Below, one piece after another: positions 17,967-25,559 of a stretch of 46,264 nucleotides of DNA. Positions within the stretch are counted from its first letter, which is position 1; each line of letters opens with the position of its first letter. The notes beneath the pieces were generated by a model. The model was given only the letters and a program-made list of their open reading frames with translations, had not been told where the DNA came from and ran no database searches. Both the position numbers and the translations under genes were made by a program. Source of the stretch: Pseudomonadota bacterium (GTDB lineage Bacteria > Pseudomonadota > Gammaproteobacteria > Burkholderiales > Burkholderiaceae_C); the NCBI GenBank assembly GCA_018241325.1, contig JAFEEB010000010.1, positions 83,268 to 129,531 on the forward strand. Direction: 5' to 3'.

Positions 17967-18119
17967 CGTGTCAGTGGTCCACAAAGCTGCGCGCCACCCG
18001 CAGGGCATGAAGCTCCAAGAGCCGAGAGGCCGCGGAGCAGGCCATGCCAGCGATGTCCCCTGCAAGGGGGTAGGCGAAACATCGCGCAGCGAGTGAAGAC
18101 TGGGGGTGTGCCATTTCAG
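17967..18119 (-). repeat. Dispersed repeat R1, inverted copy between BLUF and DMT genes
   Basis: Read on the minus strand it starts with CTGAAATG at 18119-18112 and matches the first ~64 bases of the 17264 copy with a 2-base gap and about three mismatches, including an identical AGTCTTCACTCGCTGCGCG region. It ends near CTGACACG (17974-17967). Its outer end runs into the first codons of the DMT gene. Confidence 0.85.
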
Positions 18120-18136
18120 CGCAAGCGCTGGCCCTG

Positions 18137-18994
18137 GTGCTGCTGGCTGGGCTGATCCATGCTGGCTGGAACATCCTGGCCAAGAAGACGGGCGGTGACG
18201 CCCGTTTTGCCTTTTTCACCTCGGCCTGGCAGATGGCGGTGTGGGCCCCGCTGGGCCTGTGGCTGGCCTGGCGCGCCGTGCCCGCCTGGGGCGCGGCCGA
18301 ATGGGCCGTGATCGGCGCCAGCGCGCTGTTGCACGTGGTGTATTTCGTCACCCTGCTGCGCGGCTACCGCGCGGCCGACCTGACGGTGGTCTATCCGCTG
18401 GCGCGCGGCACCGGGCCGCTGCTGTCATCCATCGGCGCGGTGCTGCTGCTGGGCGAGACGGTCACGCCGCGCGGTGTGCTGGGCGTGCTGGGGGTGGTGC
18501 TGGGCGTGGTGCTGATTGCCGGCGGCGCGCGCCTGTGGCGGCCCGCGGCCTCGCTCGCGGCCCGCCAGCAACTGCACCGCGGCCTGTACTACGGTCTGGT
18601 GACGGGGGTGTGGATTGCCGGCTACACCGTGGTCGATGGCTACGCCGTGAAGGTGTTGGCCATCTCGCCCATCCTGGTGGACTACATGGGCAACGCCGCG
18701 CGCGTGCTCTTGCTGGCGCCGGTGGCGCTGCGTGACCGCGCCGAGACGGCGCGGCTGTGGCGCGCGCAGTGGCGCGGCGCGCTGGGGGTGGCGGTGTTCA
18801 GCCCCATCGCCTACGTGCTGGTGCTCTACGCCGTGCAGCAGGCTCCGCTGTCGCACGTGGCGCCGGCGCGCGAGGTCTCGATGCTGTTTGCCGCGCTGAT
18901 CGGCGGGCGCCTGCTGGGCGAGGGCGACCGCGTGGCGCGTGTGGCCGGGGCGCTGCTGATCGGGATGGGGGTGGTGTTGCTGGCCCTGGGGTAG
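18137..18994 (+). CDS. EamA/DMT family transporter (start uncertain)
   Basis: A drug/metabolite transporter-superfamily permease with about ten hydrophobic segments and two EamA repeats. Typical features are 'AGLIHAGWNILAKKTGG' in helix 1, 'YRAADLTVVYPLARGTGPLL' ending repeat 1, and 'QQAPLSHVAPAREVSMLFAA' with 'GGRLLGEGD' in repeat 2. The substrate is unknown. No in-frame ATG exists. GTG 18137 is the first standard start codon but falls inside the first helix; the natural N terminus seems to begin about eight codons earlier, where only ATT 18113 (inside the end of repeat R1) is available. The repeat may have replaced the original start and ribosome binding site. Confidence 0.85.
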   Translation: MLLAGLIHAGWNILAKKTGGDARFAFFTSAWQMAVWAPLGLWLAWRAVPAWGAAEWAVIGASALLHVVYFVTLLRGYRAADLTVVYPLARGTGPLLSSIGAVLLLGETVTPRGVLGVLGVVLGVVLIAGGARLWRPAASLAARQQLHRGLYYGLVTGVWIAGYTVVDGYAVKVLAISPILVDYMGNAARVLLLAPVALRDRAETARLWRAQWRGALGVAVFSPIAYVLVLYAVQQAPLSHVAPAREVSMLFAALIGGRLLGEGDRVARVAGALLIGMGVVLLALG

Positions 18995-19087
18995 CGCGCC
19001 CACCGGCACGGAATGGGCAGCCGCGCGTGCCTTGGCCATTTCCCCAAGGTTTTCGCCCCATCTTCAATAGGGGAATAATGCAAGCCC

Positions 19088-19110
19088 CGCCGCCACGGCT
19101 TGTGGCGGCG
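19088..19110 (+). promoter_or_regulatory. Leader hairpin upstream of the BMP lipoprotein operon
   Basis: CGCCGCCAC / GTGGCGGCG forms a 9-bp stem with a 5-base loop, 27 bases before ATG 19138. An AT-rich GAATAAT (about 19073-19079) just upstream could be a -10 element. The rest of the 143-base gap from the DMT gene holds no gene. The hairpin could be an operator or leader structure controlling the oxygenase operon. Confidence 0.35.
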
Positions 19111-19137
19111 CGCCACTTCCCATCCACTGAACCGACC

Positions 19138-20304
19138 ATGCACACCGACCTCAAGAAACGCACGCTGCTGCAGATGGCTGCTGCCGCCGCCGTGGCCCCG
19201 CTCGCCCTCGCGGCCTGCGGCAAAAAAGACGAGGGCGCTGCGACGGCAGCGCCATCGCCTGCCGCCGGACCCGCGGCAGCGGCGCCCAGCGCCGAGCCGT
19301 TGAAAGCCGCCTGGATCTACGTCGGCCCGGTGGGCAGCGCCGGTTGGAGCTTCGAGCACGACCTGGGGCGCAAAGAGGTGCAAGCCGCGTTCGGCAACCG
19401 CGTGCAAACCAGCTTCGTCGAAAGCGTGCCGGAGGGGGCGGATACGGAGCGGGTGTTGCGCGATCTGGTCAGCCAGGGCAACAACATGATCTTCGGCACC
19501 AGCTTCGGGTTCATGGAGGCCATGGTGAAGGTGGCGCCCGAATTTCCCCATGTCCGGTTCGAGCATGGCACGGGCTACAAGACCGGCCCCAACCTGAACG
19601 TCTATGACTCGCGCTTTTACCAGCCGGTCTACCTCGCCGGCATCATCGCCGCCAGCATGAGCAAGACCGGCGTGCTCGGCTGCGTGGGCTCCGTGCCCAT
19701 TCCCGAGGTGCTGCGCAACATGAATGCCTTTGCCCTGGGTGCGCAAAGCGTCAAGCCCGACATCAAGCTGCGCGTGGTTTTCATCAACAGCTGGTTCGAT
19801 CCGCCCAAGGAGACCGAGGCGGCCAACGCCTTGATCAACGGCGGCGCGGACGTGCTGCTGCAAAACACCGATTCACCCGCCGTGATCCAGGCCGCCGCGC
19901 AAGCGGGCAAGCTGGCGTTCGGCTGGGATTCGGACATGAGCGAAATCGGCGGCAAGGCCCATCTGGGGTCGGTCATCGTGGACTGGGGCCCCTACTACAA
20001 GAAGGCCGTCGGCGCCGCGCTGGACGGCACGTGGAAGGGCGGGCAAGTGACGCGCTGGGGCATGCCGGAGGGACAGAACCTGCTGATCAAGGTGTCCGAC
20101 CAGGTGCCCGCCGAAGCCAGGGCCAGGCTTGAAAAGGCCGAGGCCAGCATCAAGGATCGCAGCTTCGACGTGTTCAACGGCCCGCTGGCCGACCGCGACG
20201 GCACCGAGCGCCTGGCGGCCGGCAAGCGCGCCGACGATGCGTGGTTGGGGGGCATCGACTTCTTCATCAAGGGCATCGAAGGCCAGATCCCGACGGCCAA
20301 GTGA
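19138..20304 (+). CDS. BMP family ABC transporter substrate-binding lipoprotein
   Basis: A 388-residue exported lipoprotein. The N terminus has a basic stretch, a hydrophobic core and the lipobox 'LALAAC' with lipid-accepting Cys27, followed by an Ala/Pro linker. The rest is a BMP/PnrA-type periplasmic binding domain (PF02608): 'AAWIYVGPVGSAGWSFEHD', 'FGTSFGFMEAM', 'FEHGTGYKTGPNLNVYDSRF', 'YLAGIIAASMSKTGVLGCVG' and 'VLLQNTDSPAVIQAA'. Characterised family members bind purine nucleosides or related compounds. No permease or ATPase gene adjoins it. It stops 9 bases before the oxygenase gene and shares its operon, so it may deliver or sense the oxygenase substrate. ATG 19078 is a less likely start. 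Confidence 0.92.
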   Translation: MHTDLKKRTLLQMAAAAAVAPLALAACGKKDEGAATAAPSPAAGPAAAAPSAEPLKAAWIYVGPVGSAGWSFEHDLGRKEVQAAFGNRVQTSFVESVPEGADTERVLRDLVSQGNNMIFGTSFGFMEAMVKVAPEFPHVRFEHGTGYKTGPNLNVYDSRFYQPVYLAGIIAASMSKTGVLGCVGSVPIPEVLRNMNAFALGAQSVKPDIKLRVVFINSWFDPPKETEAANALINGGADVLLQNTDSPAVIQAAAQAGKLAFGWDSDMSEIGGKAHLGSVIVDWGPYYKKAVGAALDGTWKGGQVTRWGMPEGQNLLIKVSDQVPAEARARLEKAEASIKDRSFDVFNGPLADRDGTERLAAGKRADDAWLGGIDFFIKGIEGQIPTAK

Positions 20305-20313
20305 GGAGCGCAA

Positions 20314-21222
20314 ATGACGGTCGAATCGGTTGTCTGGGACGAGTGGTATCCCGTCGCCATCGCGGAAGACGTCACCCCGTGCAAGGTCTACAAGACCCGG
20401 CTGCTGGGACACTCGATCGAATATGCATGCGATGCTGCCGGCCGGCTGACGGCCTGGCGCGACAATGCCGAGCGCACACCGTGCCGGGCGCTCACGCGCT
20501 ATCACGCGCACTGGGTCTCGCTGGGCGAGCCGTCCGACGGGTTCTTTGCACTGCCCGAGTTCGATGAGCCCGACCGGCGCGCGCTGGGCGCCGGCTCCAT
20601 GGCGGTGCATGTGTCGGGCCTGCGCGCGATCGAGAACTTTCTGGACATGGCGCACTTTCCGTATGTGCACGATGGCTATCTGGGCTCGGAGCCCTACACC
20701 GATGTGCTGCCGTATGACGTGTCGATTGAGCCACCGGGCGAGATCTTTGCCCGCAACTGCCGCTTCTTTCAGCCCAAGGGCGCGCCAACCGCTGCCGAGG
20801 AGGGCCATGACGCGCAGTACGTCTACCGCGTGGCGCGCCCCTTCGTGGCCTTGCTTTACAAGAGCTCGCCCGGACACCAGGAGCGCATGGACGTGATCGG
20901 CCTGTTCGTGCAGCCGCTGACCGAGGAATGGTGCAAGGCGCATACCTTGCTGCTGTACCTGGACGAAACCACCCCCGACTCCGGCCTGCGCCTGTTCCAG
21001 CAGACCATCTTCGGCCAGGACCTCATGCTGCTGAGCAACGAGATCCCCAAGAAGATGCCGCTGGATTCGCGTTTCGAGATTCCGGTCCGGGCCGATGCCA
21101 TGTCCATGGCCTATCGCCGCTGGCTGGATCAACGGGGCGTCAGGTACGGCACCTACCGGGAGCTCGAATCACCGGCCATGCCCGCGCCGGCGGGGCATTT
21201 GCCGACCGGGGAAATCGCATGA
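20314..21222 (+). CDS. Rieske-less oxygenase catalytic subunit, NdmC-like
   Basis: A 302-residue protein of the aromatic ring-hydroxylating oxygenase alpha-subunit type. The catalytic mononuclear iron motif is intact: 'ENFLDMAHFPYVHDG' gives Asn108, Asp111, His114 and His119, with a probable third ligand Asp in 'FGQDLMLLSNE'. The N-terminal region, where a Rieske domain should carry CxH and CxxH, has neither (only scattered Cys23, Cys39 and Cys57). Such a protein needs a Rieske cluster from elsewhere; the next gene encodes one. The same arrangement is known for NdmC, the 7-methylxanthine N7-demethylase subunit of Pseudomonas putida CBB5. ATG 20314 follows GAGGAG by 7 bases. It overlaps the next gene (ATGA). 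The substrate is inferred, not shown. Confidence 0.85.
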   Translation: MTVESVVWDEWYPVAIAEDVTPCKVYKTRLLGHSIEYACDAAGRLTAWRDNAERTPCRALTRYHAHWVSLGEPSDGFFALPEFDEPDRRALGAGSMAVHVSGLRAIENFLDMAHFPYVHDGYLGSEPYTDVLPYDVSIEPPGEIFARNCRFFQPKGAPTAAEEGHDAQYVYRVARPFVALLYKSSPGHQERMDVIGLFVQPLTEEWCKAHTLLLYLDETTPDSGLRLFQQTIFGQDLMLLSNEIPKKMPLDSRFEIPVRADAMSMAYRRWLDQRGVRYGTYRELESPAMPAPAGHLPTGEIA

Positions 21223-23024
21223 GCGAGGCTTTGGATTTTGCGTGGTTTCCGGTCGCCGGCGCGGGCGATCTGGTGGAGCGCCACATCTTTGCGGGCGAAC
21301 TCCACAACGTCGAGCTGGCGCTGTGGCGCGACGACGACGGGTGCGTGAACGCCTGGGACAACCGCTGCTGCCATCGCGGCGCGCGCCTGACCATGGGCGT
21401 CAACACCGGTCACCGCGTGCGCTGCCAATACCATGGCTGGCAGTACCGCAGCGGCGACGGCCAGTGCATCGTCCTTCCGGCGGCATCGCAAACACCGCCG
21501 CCCACCAGCGTGTGCGCACACACGTTCGCGGCGGTCGAGCGCAACGATCTGGTGTGGGTCAACCTGAACCTGCCGGCAGGCAGCCCCGCGCGCCCCACGC
21601 CGCACGACTGGCTGATCGCGGCGCCGACCGCCGATCGAACGCAGCGGGCGCTGCAGTGCTTTGTTCTTCATGCCGACGCCGAGACGGTGCTGACGGGCGT
21701 GCAACGCTACCCGGCGTTTGATTCGGGGTTGTCCGCGGACCCCTCCGTTGCGCTGCGGCGCAGCCAGCGCGCCGTCCGTCTGTCCTGGAGCGAGGGCGGG
21801 CAGACCATCCAGCTCCATTTGCTGCTGCAACCCGCGCGCACCGACAAGACCATCGTCCACGCCGTGCTCGAGGCCCGCACCGATGCGATGGCCCTGGCGC
21901 AGTGGCCGGCGCGCCACCAGGCGGCGATGAAGCGGCTGCGCCACCGCCTCGTCGGCGAGGGGCGGGTGTCGGACTTTCCGCTCAGCACATCCGACGACGC
22001 CCATGTGCAGCCGCCGCCCCAACCGAAGACGCGTCGGCGAGGCTCCGAGCGGCTGCTCAAGGCCCGCGTCACCCGAGTCACCGAAGCGGCGCAGGACATC
22101 CGCAGCTTCGAGCTCGAACCCGAGGACCCGGGCGACATCGGCGCCTTGGCCGACTTCATTGCGGGCGCACACATCGACGTGCTGACGCCGGCCGGCATGC
22201 TGCGCCAATACTCCATCGTCAGCGCACCGGGCGAGATCAACGCCGGCAGCGCGCACGGGTTTCGCGGCGTCACCATCGCGGTCAAGCGCGAGCCCGATTC
22301 GCGCGGGGGCTCGGCCTCCATGCACGAGCAGGTCCGGGACGGCGCGATCATCGAGATCTCGCGCCCCAAGAACCATTTTCGGCTGGCCAACAGCGGCGGT
22401 GCGCTCTTTTTGGCCGCCGGCATCGGCGTCACGCCCCTGCTGTCCATGGCCGGGCAAATGGCGGCCACGCGCCGGCCCTACGCGCTGCATTATTTTTCGC
22501 GCTCCGCGGCGCATGTGGCGTTTGGCGAGCGGCTGGCTGCCTTGCAGGACGTGCATTCGCACCTGGGGCTGTCGCCCGAAGAGACCTTGGCGACCATCGA
22601 GACGGTGCTGGCTGCCATGGATCCGCAAATGGACGTTTACGTGTGCGGTCCCCGCCCCTTCCTGGATGCCATCGTCGGCGCAGCCCAAAAAGCGGGTCTG
22701 CCGGCGGACCGCGTTCATTTCGAGCTCTTTTCCAACACCGTTTCGCACCAGGGCGACCAGCCCTTCAAGGTGCGCCTGGCGCGCAGCGGCATCGAGCTGA
22801 ACGTTGCGGCCGGCCAATCGCTCTCGCAGGTGCTGGCGGACCACGGGATACCGATCGAGACGTCGTGCGAGCAAGGCGTTTGCGGAACCTGCATGGTGAC
22901 CGTGCTCGAGGGCACGCCGCAGCACCGGGACGTCTATTTGAGCGAGGACGAGAAGCGCGCCGGGCACTGCATGCAGGCGTGCGTCTCGCGCAGCGCCTCC
23001 GAGTGGCTGGTGCTTGACCTGTGA
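21219..23024 (+). CDS. Rieske-flavin-ferredoxin fusion reductase, NdmD-like
   Basis: A 601-residue multi-domain electron-transfer protein. Residues 1-75 form a Rieske [2Fe-2S] domain (Cys50-x-His52, 16 residues, Cys69-x2-His72 in 'RCQYHGWQYRSG'). About 90-240 look like a worn oxygenase catalytic domain without iron ligands. About 265-500 form a ferredoxin-reductase module with 'RQYS' (329-332, flavin), 'AAGIGVTPLLSM' (about 400, NAD) and 'VCGPRPF' (475-481). The C terminus is a plant-type ferredoxin: Cys550, Cys555, Cys558 and Cys588. An extra N-terminal Rieske domain on such a reductase is the hallmark of NdmD. It should pass electrons from NADH to the Rieske-less subunit encoded just upstream. 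Confidence 0.9.
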   Translation: MSEALDFAWFPVAGAGDLVERHIFAGELHNVELALWRDDDGCVNAWDNRCCHRGARLTMGVNTGHRVRCQYHGWQYRSGDGQCIVLPAASQTPPPTSVCAHTFAAVERNDLVWVNLNLPAGSPARPTPHDWLIAAPTADRTQRALQCFVLHADAETVLTGVQRYPAFDSGLSADPSVALRRSQRAVRLSWSEGGQTIQLHLLLQPARTDKTIVHAVLEARTDAMALAQWPARHQAAMKRLRHRLVGEGRVSDFPLSTSDDAHVQPPPQPKTRRRGSERLLKARVTRVTEAAQDIRSFELEPEDPGDIGALADFIAGAHIDVLTPAGMLRQYSIVSAPGEINAGSAHGFRGVTIAVKREPDSRGGSASMHEQVRDGAIIEISRPKNHFRLANSGGALFLAAGIGVTPLLSMAGQMAATRRPYALHYFSRSAAHVAFGERLAALQDVHSHLGLSPEETLATIETVLAAMDPQMDVYVCGPRPFLDAIVGAAQKAGLPADRVHFELFSNTVSHQGDQPFKVRLARSGIELNVAAGQSLSQVLADHGIPIETSCEQGVCGTCMVTVLEGTPQHRDVYLSEDEKRAGHCMQACVSRSASEWLVLDL

Positions 23025-23040
23025 GCGCAGGACCCCGTTC

Positions 23041-23721
23041 ATGATCACTTTGTACGACTACGAGCTGTCCGGAAACTGCTACAAGGTCCGGCTTTTTCTG
23101 GACATCCTGAAGGTCCCCTACGTCAAGCGCCCGGTCGAGTTCTATCCCGGCTTCGAGCACAAGAGCGATGCCCTGCTCGCGCTCAACCCCTTGGGCCAGT
23201 TGCCGATCCTCGATGACGCCGGCTTTGTCCTGCGCGACGCGCAGGCCATCCTGAGCTATGTCGCGCAACGCTACGCGCCGGGCAGCGCCTGGTATCCGGT
23301 GTCCGACGCCCGCCGTCTGGGTGAAACCAACATGTGGTTGGCTTTTGCCAACGAGCTGACCGCCACCGCGTCGGCGGCGCGCTTGCAGCAGGTGTTCGAG
23401 TTCGACCTGGATGGCGACAAGGCGCGCCGCGGGGCCTACCAGCTGTTTCGCATTCTCGACGAGCATCTGTGGCTGTCCGAGCGCGCCCCCGAGGGTGGAT
23501 GGCTGTGCGCGGGCGCGCACCCGACCATCGCCGACCTGGCCTGTTTCCCGTATGTGATGCTGGCCCCCGAGGGGGGCGTCAGCCTGCTCGACTTTCCGGC
23601 CCTGCGGCGCTGGACCGATCGCGTCAAGCGCATTCCGGGGTTTTCCGTGATGGCCGGCATCTTTCCGGCATCGCCGTCGCGCCAGCAAGCCCCGACCGAG
23701 CGCGGCGCCATCGCGATGTAG
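23041..23721 (+). CDS. Glutathione S-transferase family protein, NdmE-like
   Basis: A 226-residue protein with an N-terminal thioredoxin-like GST domain ('LYDYELSGNCYKVRLFLDIL', 'NPLGQLPILDDAGFVLRDAQ', 'AILSYVAQRY') and an all-helical C-terminal domain ('GGWLCAGAHPTIADLACFPY'). Alone it would be called a GST of unknown substrate. As the fourth gene behind an NdmC-like and an NdmD-like gene it corresponds to NdmE, a GST-like protein needed structurally for N7-demethylase activity in Pseudomonas putida. The start ATG lies 16 bases after the reductase stop, with GCAGGA before it. A catalytic role with glutathione is not excluded. Confidence 0.88.
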   Translation: MITLYDYELSGNCYKVRLFLDILKVPYVKRPVEFYPGFEHKSDALLALNPLGQLPILDDAGFVLRDAQAILSYVAQRYAPGSAWYPVSDARRLGETNMWLAFANELTATASAARLQQVFEFDLDGDKARRGAYQLFRILDEHLWLSERAPEGGWLCAGAHPTIADLACFPYVMLAPEGGVSLLDFPALRRWTDRVKRIPGFSVMAGIFPASPSRQQAPTERGAIAM

Positions 23722-23760
23722 GTGCGATGCGGGCCATTGCGGCCGCTTGCGCTTGCTGGA

Positions 23761-25461
23761 TCAGCGCGTGGCGCTATCGTTTTGATTGTCTTCGGCGGCG
23801 CGGCGGTTCGCGTCCAGGGCGGCCAGCAACTCCGCGTCGCTGCGATACAGATGCAGCCGCTCATCCGGCGCCAGCAGGCCGGCGGCGCGCAGCACGGTCT
23901 CGGCGGGCAGCTTCAGGCCACTCACCCGCAAGGCCACGTCGCGCTGCAGCAGCTGGGCCCACACCCGGGCAAACACCTCTGCGCCGGTCACGTCGATGTG
24001 ATTGATCGGCTGCGCCAGCACGCACACCTGGCGCGTGTCGGGGTGCTCGGTCAGGTACTCGGTCACGTGGCGCTCGAACGCGCCGGCGCTGGCAAAGTCC
24101 AGCGCCGCGTCCATGCGCAGCGCCAGGGTGTGCGGCGCCAGGGGCGGCAACTGCCACAGGTGGCGGTCGCGCAAAGTGCCATCCGGGTGCAGGCCGGCCT
24201 CGATGATGCGCGGGTGCAGGTTCTGGTATAGAAAGTGCGACAGCGCCATCAGCACCCCGGCCAGCACGCCCCAATACAGCGCCGGCGCCGCAGCGATGGT
24301 GATGACGAAGGTGAGCAGCGCGATCGCGCCCTCCACGCGCGAAATGCGCCACACGCGCAAAAACTCGCGCGGCTTGAGCAGGCCCACCACCGCCACCACC
24401 ACGATGGCCGCCAGCACCGCCTGCGGCACGTGGCGCAGCCAGGGCGTGAAAAACAGCAGCGCCAGCAGCACCACCGCCACCGAAAAAATCGTGGCCCAGC
24501 CGGTCTGCGCGCCGGCATACAGGTTGAGCGCCGAGCGCGAGAACGAAGAGCTGGTGGCGAACGAGCCCGACAGGCCCGAGACGATCTTGGCCAGCCCCTG
24601 GCCGATCAGGTCCTGGTCCTGGTCCCAGCGCTCACCCTTGCGCTGGTTGTCCACCTTGGCGCTGGAGGCGGTTTCCAGAAAGCTGATCAGGGTCACCACC
24701 AGCGTGGGCAGCACCAGTTGCCCCAGCGCCTCGGCGCCCGGCCAGGTCGGGATGTACAGCGAGGGCAGGCCTTGCGGCAGCAGGCCGATCACCTTGCCGC
24801 CGCTGGCCTCGAAGCCCAGCGCGCCGCTCACGGCCGCCGCCGCCAGCACCACCACCAGAATGCTGGGAAAGGTGGGTCGCCAGCGCCGCGCCAGCCACAG
24901 CAGGGCGAGCGATACCAGGCCGAAGGCCGCCGCGCCGGCATCGAACGCCGGCGCGTGCAGCATCTGTCCCCAGGGGCCTTGAAAGCCCAGCAGCGCCGGC
25001 AATTGCGAGGTGATGATCAGCACCGCGGCCGCCTGCGTGAATGCCATCAGCACCGGCGAATTGACCAGGTTGAGCAGCCAGCCGAAGCGCGCCAGCCCCA
25101 GCGCGGCCTGCAGCAGTCCGGACATCAGCGCCAGCCACACCGCCAGGTCCACCCACTGGGCCGTGCCCGGCGTGGCCAGGGGGGCGAGCCCGGCGGCAAT
25201 CAGCAAGCTGGTCAGCGCCACCGGCCCGACCGACAGCCGCGCCGAAGCCGAAAACAGCACGGCCGCCAGCGCCGGCAACAGCGATGCGTAGATGCCCGTG
25301 ATCAGCGGCATCCCGGCCAGCTGGGCGTAGGCCACGCCCTGCGGAATCACCATCAGTCCCACCGTGAGGCCGGCCATGGCCTCGTTGCGCAGCAGCGCCG
25401 CCGTGGGACGCGGCCAGCGCAGAAACGGCAGGCGGCGGGTCAGGCGAGCGGACAGATGCAT
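23761..25461 (-). CDS. SulP family inorganic anion transporter with STAS domain
   Basis: A 566-residue SLC26/SulP transporter. The membrane part (about 25-410) shows 'GLTVGLMVIPQGVAYAQLAG', 'GIYASLLPALAAVLFSAS', 'LSVGPVAL' and 'GSFATSSSFSRSALNLYAGA'. The C-terminal STAS domain (about 440-550) includes 'INHIDVTGAEVFARV'. Family members move sulfate, bicarbonate or dicarboxylates; the substrate cannot be decided here. The gene is convergent with the Ndm-like operon, 39 bases from its last stop, and divergent from the DUF4124 gene. Confidence 0.93.
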   Translation of the reverse strand: MHLSARLTRRLPFLRWPRPTAALLRNEAMAGLTVGLMVIPQGVAYAQLAGMPLITGIYASLLPALAAVLFSASARLSVGPVALTSLLIAAGLAPLATPGTAQWVDLAVWLALMSGLLQAALGLARFGWLLNLVNSPVLMAFTQAAAVLIITSQLPALLGFQGPWGQMLHAPAFDAGAAAFGLVSLALLWLARRWRPTFPSILVVVLAAAAVSGALGFEASGGKVIGLLPQGLPSLYIPTWPGAEALGQLVLPTLVVTLISFLETASSAKVDNQRKGERWDQDQDLIGQGLAKIVSGLSGSFATSSSFSRSALNLYAGAQTGWATIFSVAVVLLALLFFTPWLRHVPQAVLAAIVVVAVVGLLKPREFLRVWRISRVEGAIALLTFVITIAAAPALYWGVLAGVLMALSHFLYQNLHPRIIEAGLHPDGTLRDRHLWQLPPLAPHTLALRMDAALDFASAGAFERHVTEYLTEHPDTRQVCVLAQPINHIDVTGAEVFARVWAQLLQRDVALRVSGLKLPAETVLRAAGLLAPDERLHLYRSDAELLAALDANRRAAEDNQNDSATR

Positions 25462-25559
25462 GGATGGGGGCGAAGGTTGTCAGCGCATCGGTGCGACAGG
25501 CGTTAAATTCGAATCGCCCCGCAGGCGCCCACGGAGCGGCCGCTTCGCCGCATTGGAGA

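Noticed and set aside
20314-20640. The oxygenase subunit as a pseudogene because the Rieske motif is missing
   Set aside because: The frame is intact and full length, the iron ligands are conserved, and the following gene supplies a Rieske domain, as in the known NdmC/NdmD pair.
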